Shown in pieces: positions 60,514 to 64,000 of a DNA stretch of 64,000 bases. Under the pieces are notes generated by a model. It was not told where the DNA came from. It saw nothing but the letters and a program-made list of their open reading frames with translations, and did no database searches. Origin of the DNA: Verrucomicrobiota bacterium (GTDB lineage: Bacteria > Verrucomicrobiota > Verrucomicrobiia > Limisphaerales > JACRJZ01). The position numbers and the translations under genes are program-made. Each line of letters begins with the position of its first letter. The first letter of the stretch is position 1. The stretch spans positions 39,810 through 103,809 of the forward strand of contig JACRJZ010000140.1 of the NCBI GenBank assembly GCA_016219875.1, in the 5' to 3' direction.

Positions 60514-60762
60514 TCAGCGTCTGTCGTCATTGCTGGTGCTCCCCCTCTTCGGAGGGATGTACTTGGCCTCAATGAACTCGCCTGAATCTCGGTCGAGGCA
60601 GACTTCGATTCGTCCTTCCTTCTCATCGCCCTCAAAATAAACGATCGCCGTTTCTCGCACTCTGCTCTTTGACATTCTATCGAGGCCCACCGGAGGTGGA
60701 CGATGGCATTCAATCTGCCTTAGTCCCTCGATCGCTTTGGCAACCAGTTCATCGTGATTCAT
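60514..60762 (-). CDS. Small hypothetical protein
   Basis: The protein is 82 aa. It contains VRETAIVYFEGDEKEGRIEVCLDRDSGEFIEAKYIPPK, an alternation of strands compatible with a small beta-sheet protein. No family is recognised. The spacing of 135 bases to the next minus-strand gene leaves co-transcription open. Confidence 0.5.
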   Translation of the reverse strand: MNHDELVAKAIEGLRQIECHRPPPVGLDRMSKSRVRETAIVYFEGDEKEGRIEVCLDRDSGEFIEAKYIPPKRGSTSNDDRR

Positions 60763-60818
60763 ACATGGGCGATGCGCGAAACGGAACTAACAGGACGGGG
60801 AGCCGAAGAAGCGGAAGG

Positions 60819-60993
60819 GAATTGGAAATTGAGAATTGAAAATTGAGAACTGCAAATTGGCCTGGCGGTGAGTGAGGGGTAGAGGCCAAGCGAAACGGCA
60901 GGAAGCCAAGCCGCGATCCTCTCCGAAAAACGCGCGAGGCGTGGCTTCAATTCGCAATTTCAAATTTTCAATTTTCAATTCTCAATTCCCCAC
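60819..60993. repeat. Inverted pair of AT-rich 7-bp arrays
   Basis: 60819-60860 is a run of units such as GAAATTG, AGAATTG and AAAATTG. 60955-60990 is a run of CAATTTT, CAATTCT and CAATTCC units, i.e. the inverted complement. The two runs, about 95 bases apart, could pair over 30 bases or more. The second run ends a few bases before the 3' end of the minus-strand epimerase gene. Confidence 0.8.
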
Positions 60994-60998
60994 TCCGA

Positions 60999-61952
60999 TC
61001 AACTTGTCCCGCCGCCTTTGCGATAAAACTCCAGCGTCTCCCGCAGCCCTTCCTGCCACGGCACCGTCACCCGGTAGCCCGTGGCCTGCACGAGCGCGGT
61101 GATGTCGGCGGTCGAGGCGCGCACATCTCCGACACGGGGCGGCTCGAAGTGCGGTGGCAGCGACTGCCCGGTGAGCCGGTTCAGTTCCGTCACAAGATCC
61201 AGCAACGTGATGCTCTGGCCGCCCGCGACGTTGAAGAACCTTCCCGCGACGCGCTCGGCGGGCGATTCGGCCGCGAGGAGGTTCGCGGTCACGACGTTGG
61301 CCACATAGATGAAGTCGCGCGATTGCAGGCCGTCGCCGAAAATCCGCGGCCGCTCGCCCGCCAGCAACATCGTGCAGAAGCGCGCGATCACGCCGGAGTA
61401 GGGCGAGTTGAACGACTGCCGCGGGCCGAAGACGTTGAAGTAGCGCAGGCTCACTGTCTCCAAGCCGTAGAGTTGGTGGAACTGCCGCGCGTACGTCTCC
61501 GCCGTGAATTTCTGCAGACCGTAAGGCGACAGTGGATTCGGGGCCATGTCCTCGCGCTTGGGCGAGACGGGGCTGTCGCCGTAGATCGCTGACGAGGACG
61601 CGAACACGAAGCGCCGCACCTTCGCGTCGCGCGCGAGGACGAGGAGCCGGAGCGCGGCGTCGAGGTTTTGGTCGTTGCTCTTGATCGGTTCAGCCACGGA
61701 CCACGGCACGGACGGATAGGCGGCCTCGTGAAACACCCAATCGCAGCCGGGGACGATCTTGCGCATGAGGACTTCGTCGCCCGCGTCGCCTTGGACGAAT
61801 TCCAACGCATCGCCGGGGCGCTTCCACGCGAGGTTGGCGAGGGTGCCAAGGCAGAGATTGTCCACCACCACGACCTGCGCGCCGCGCCGGCACAGCGCCT
61901 CCGCGAGGTGCGATCCGATGAATCCGGCTCCGCCGGTGACCAGTGCTTTCAT
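60999..61952 (-). CDS. NAD-dependent NDP-sugar epimerase (GalE/WbpP-like)
   Basis: The protein is 317 aa. The Rossmann motif is LVTGGAGFIGSHLAEAL, and the active site has SSSAIYGDSPVSPKREDMAPNPLSPYGLQKF with the Tyr-x-x-x-Lys pair in YGLQK. Further landmarks are VSLRYFNVFGPRQ and FIYVANVVTANLLAA. It epimerises UDP-glucose or UDP-GlcNAc type sugars; the substrate is not decided by the sequence. The start ATG 61952 is preceded on its own strand by 7-bp units. Confidence 0.9.
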   Translation of the reverse strand: MKALVTGGAGFIGSHLAEALCRRGAQVVVVDNLCLGTLANLAWKRPGDALEFVQGDAGDEVLMRKIVPGCDWVFHEAAYPSVPWSVAEPIKSNDQNLDAALRLLVLARDAKVRRFVFASSSAIYGDSPVSPKREDMAPNPLSPYGLQKFTAETYARQFHQLYGLETVSLRYFNVFGPRQSFNSPYSGVIARFCTMLLAGERPRIFGDGLQSRDFIYVANVVTANLLAAESPAERVAGRFFNVAGGQSITLLDLVTELNRLTGQSLPPHFEPPRVGDVRASTADITALVQATGYRVTVPWQEGLRETLEFYRKGGGTS

Positions 61953-62035
61953 GCAAGAACCGCCGGAAGCATGAAGGCCGAAGGGGGAAGTTCAAAGTTC
62001 AAAGTTCAAGGTTCAAGGTTCAAGGTTCGGCGGCG
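61953..62035 (-). repeat. 7-bp array upstream of the epimerase gene
   Basis: Read on the minus strand, units TTGAACC and TTGAACT (five copies, 61989-62023) are followed by looser units TCCCCCT, TCGGCCT and TCATGCT and lead to within about 15 bases of the ATG. Thus the pyrimidine-rich strand is again the coding strand of the gene that follows. Confidence 0.8.
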
Positions 62036-62091
62036 GGCCGGGCGCAGGAAATTCGTTTGCCTCCGGGCACGGAAGCGGGAACACTGCCGCT

Positions 62092-63483
62092 GTGCGCGGG
62101 AAACTGGTGCTGATACTTTCGCTCGCAGTCAACGTGGTGCTGGGCATCACCCTGCTGAGCTTTTCGCCGTCGTCTCGTCGTGGCGCAGACGAAACCCGGG
62201 GGCGGCTTTTCGTTGTCACCAACACGCCCACCCGCATCGCCAAGACGAACATCCTCCTCCGCTCCCGTCTCTTCAGTTGGCAGGACCTCGAATCCTCCAA
62301 CTACGATCTCTACGTCCTGAACCTTCGCGGCATCGGTTGCCCGGAATCGACCGTGCGCGACATCATCCTGGCCGACGTGAACCAGGTGTTTGCGCGGCGG
62401 CGGCAGGAGTTGAATTCCTCCACCAACGACCCGCCTTGGTGGCGTTCGGAGCCGGACCCGGAAGAACTTCGTGCGTCCGTCCAGAAAGCGCAGGCCCTGG
62501 AAGAGGAGCGCCGCAAGCTGCTCACGCGTCTGCTCGGGCCTAACTGGGAAGAAACGCCGGAAGCGGAGCCGGACCCGGTGGTGCTGGCCGGTCCTGCCCT
62601 CGGCCTTCTGAGCGCGGAGCAAAAGCAAACCGTGCAAGACATCGTGGCGAGTTCACGGCACGCGGTGCGGGATTACATCAAGCAATGCCGGCAAGCCGGC
62701 GAATCGCCTGACCCGGCCGCGTTGGCCAAGCTGCGCGAGGAAACCCGCCGGCAACTGGAGCAACATCTCTCGCCGCTGCAGCTTGAGGAATTCCTGCTCC
62801 GTTATTCGAGCAATGCGTCACAACTCCGCGAGGAACTGCGCGGCTTCAACGCCACGCCCGAGGAGTTCCGTAAGCTCTTCCAGGCCACCGACGCCCTTGA
62901 CCGCCAGTTGCAGCTTCTGGCCGACGACGGCGACCCGGCCACCGCGGCCCGCCGCCGGGAACTGGAGCAGCAGCGGGAGAAGATCATCCGAGAATCGCTC
63001 GACGCTGACCGCTACGACGCCTACCGGGCGCTCCGGGACAACGACTACAAGCTGGCCTTGATGGACGCCCAGGAAGCCGGCGCCCCGGCCAAAGCGGGCC
63101 GCGCCCTCTACGAGATCAACCACGCCGCAGCCGCGGAAAAGGAACGCCTTCGCAACGACCCGAACCTCACGCCGGAAGAGATGGAGGAAGAACTGAAGGA
63201 GCTTGAACAGCAGCGGCTGGCCGCGCGGGCGGACTTGCTGGGGCAGGAGCTGCCGCCGGAGGCCCGGCCGAAGCCGCCGCCGTCCTGGCAGCACAACGCG
63301 CTGCCGGGTGAGACTCTGGAAGGGCTGTCGCTGCTGTATCGCGTGCCGCTGAGTGAATTGCTGCAGGCGAATCCGGGGCTGAGCGCGGGCAACATTCCCG
63401 CGGGGCAGAACGTGAAGATTCCGCCGCGGCAGACCCCGTTCGTGCCACCGCAGTTGATCCCGACCCTGGCGCCGCGGAAGTAA
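62092..63483 (+). CDS. LysM-domain protein with an N-terminal membrane anchor
   Basis: The protein is 463 aa from GTG 62092. One N-terminal hydrophobic segment (LVLILSLAVNVVLGITLLSF) anchors or exports it. The middle is alpha-helical and charged (residues about 100-370) with EEERRKLLTRLLG and LREETRRQLEQHLS stretches, probably coiled coils. The C-terminus is a LysM motif (HNALPGETLEGLSLLYRVPLSELLQANPGLSAGNIPAGQNVKIPP). LysM binds peptidoglycan, so the protein likely acts in the cell envelope. A Pro-rich tail ends it. Confidence 0.85.
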   Translation: MRGKLVLILSLAVNVVLGITLLSFSPSSRRGADETRGRLFVVTNTPTRIAKTNILLRSRLFSWQDLESSNYDLYVLNLRGIGCPESTVRDIILADVNQVFARRRQELNSSTNDPPWWRSEPDPEELRASVQKAQALEEERRKLLTRLLGPNWEETPEAEPDPVVLAGPALGLLSAEQKQTVQDIVASSRHAVRDYIKQCRQAGESPDPAALAKLREETRRQLEQHLSPLQLEEFLLRYSSNASQLREELRGFNATPEEFRKLFQATDALDRQLQLLADDGDPATAARRRELEQQREKIIRESLDADRYDAYRALRDNDYKLALMDAQEAGAPAKAGRALYEINHAAAAEKERLRNDPNLTPEEMEEELKELEQQRLAARADLLGQELPPEARPKPPPSWQHNALPGETLEGLSLLYRVPLSELLQANPGLSAGNIPAGQNVKIPPRQTPFVPPQLIPTLAPRK

Positions 63484-63645
63484 CTGCGGTTTGGCGGGCA
63501 CCGCTCGACTGCAGTTTGTCAATTTCCAGGGCCTCTTTCAGAACGGGAACCGCCGACGGGAGGAGACGCGAAAGTTTGTGCTACGGACGCCGCAGGACGG
63601 AGCTTGATGCATTCGTAAAGGCCGTTGCAGGGCTGATTCAAGAAG
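63484..63645. other. Spacer with a diverged dispersed repeat
   Basis: The spacer holds one diverged copy of the GCAGCCGACGTGAGGAGG family (63549-63568, GCCGACGGGAGGAG). No gene or terminator is clear. Confidence 0.4.
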
Positions 63646-63718
63646 GAGCGCGGGCAGCCTGCCCGCGTGTTTTTCGCTCCCATTTTCGACGGAACACGCG
63701 GGCAGGCTGCCCGCGCTC
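63646..63718. repeat. Perfect 26-base inverted repeat abutting the candidate intron
   Basis: The arms at 63646-63671 and 63693-63718 are perfect inverted copies (core GCGGGCAGCCTGCCCGC, each arm itself nearly palindromic) with a 21-base loop. The right arm ends exactly at the GTGCG that starts the next feature. Confidence 0.9.
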
Positions 63719-64000
63719 GTGCGCCTGAGAGGGCGCTGGGCCAGAGCGGTGGAAAGTCCGCTCCCGTGCGGTGAGGAATCGCGCGGTATCGAACCGTAAC
63801 GGCGTCGTGGCAACACGGGGTCGGAAGCCACGGAACGAAAACGACCAGTCCGTAACGCTGGCGGCCGTCGTGGCCGTCGCGGTGAACTCGATTCGGTCGG
63901 CGCCGACGGGCGAGCCTTCGAGCGAGTGGCGAAGCCGGTCAGCAGGCGATAGGCGGGAAGCTGAGTCGTCGGTCCCCCGGGCGGTCCCCGGGCGTCGCGC
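63719..64000 (+). ncRNA. Probable 5' part of a group II intron (cut by window end)
   Basis: The sequence starts GTGCGCC, matching the GTGYG 5' end of group II introns. It pairs at once with GGGCGC, then shows GAGCGG/CCGCTC around TGGAAAG, GGTATCGAACCGTAAC and a GC-rich series of stems consistent with domain I. The perfect hairpin immediately upstream fits class C introns, which insert behind stem-loops. No protein gene is visible here; a reverse-transcriptase ORF would lie beyond base 64000. Other structured RNAs remain possible. Confidence 0.45.

Noticed and set aside
63745..63800. RNase P RNA (GGAAAGTCCG motif)
   Set aside because: Only a short match to the GGAAAGTCC region; the following conserved RNase P segments are absent, and the GTGCG start behind a hairpin fits a group II intron better.

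Overview
The window looks like chromosomal DNA of a GC-rich Verrucomicrobiota-type bacterium (Pedosphaera/Limisphaera-like). This is inferred from gene content: a secreted Sel1-repeat giant, a secreted beta-helix protein, an SGNH esterase, a Tat-exported Gfo/Idh/MocA dehydrogenase, an exosortase/EpsI/PEP-CTERM set, a SUI1-type protein and multi-PAS phosphorelay proteins. No rRNA or tRNA gene was seen, so the taxonomy is only a best guess.

Layout. 1-13.1 kb: secreted and housekeeping genes (beta-propeller fragment, 1525-aa Sel1 protein, SUI1 protein, a decayed SagB-type nitroreductase, beta-helix protein, SGNH hydrolase, and a large secreted glycosidase-like protein on the minus strand). 13.1-16.7 kb: a gene-poor zone of degenerate 7-bp tandem repeats carrying two toxin-antitoxin-type modules (DUF433/DUF5615 and HicBA), both with a frameshifted toxin. 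16.7-47.9 kb: a long exopolysaccharide locus, all on the plus strand. It has CDP-deoxysugar genes (rfbF, rfbG, a reductase/epimerase, a ThDP-dependent enzyme), glycosyltransferases, a flippase, a polymerase-like membrane protein, acetyltransferases, an initiating sugar-phosphate transferase, a DegT aminotransferase, EpsI, a CapD-type dehydratase, an exosortase with one PEP-CTERM protein, an outer-membrane barrel, a Wza-type export protein and a Wzc-type tyrosine kinase with a strong terminator. About 24-31 kb is visibly AT-richer than the flanks. 48.1-55.4 kb: a phosphorelay cluster (XRE-REC fusion, a split multi-PAS histidine kinase, a single-domain regulator and a hybrid kinase). 55.9-63.5 kb: oxidoreductase, trigger factor, sugar nucleotidyltransferase, epimerase, small hypothetical proteins and a LysM protein. 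The window ends in what is probably the 5' part of a group II intron abutting a perfect hairpin.

The most unusual signal is non-coding. Degenerate arrays of 7-bp units, in several sequence classes, fill most spacers from 13.9 to 41.5 kb and recur near 60.8-62.0 kb. They often run up to a start codon where a Shine-Dalgarno would be expected. They have also entered genes: in-frame insertions in rfbG and in the DegT aminotransferase, and the C-terminal tails of the sugar transferase and EpsI. A second notable object is a chain of seven short hairpins (36816-36977) just upstream of two overlapping genes for an HTH protein and an Arg-rich protein. Several other dispersed palindromic repeats lie between genes.

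Coordinates and motifs were read by eye from sequence and translations. Family names rest on motif recognition, without database searches. Several single-base frameshifts could be sequencing errors.
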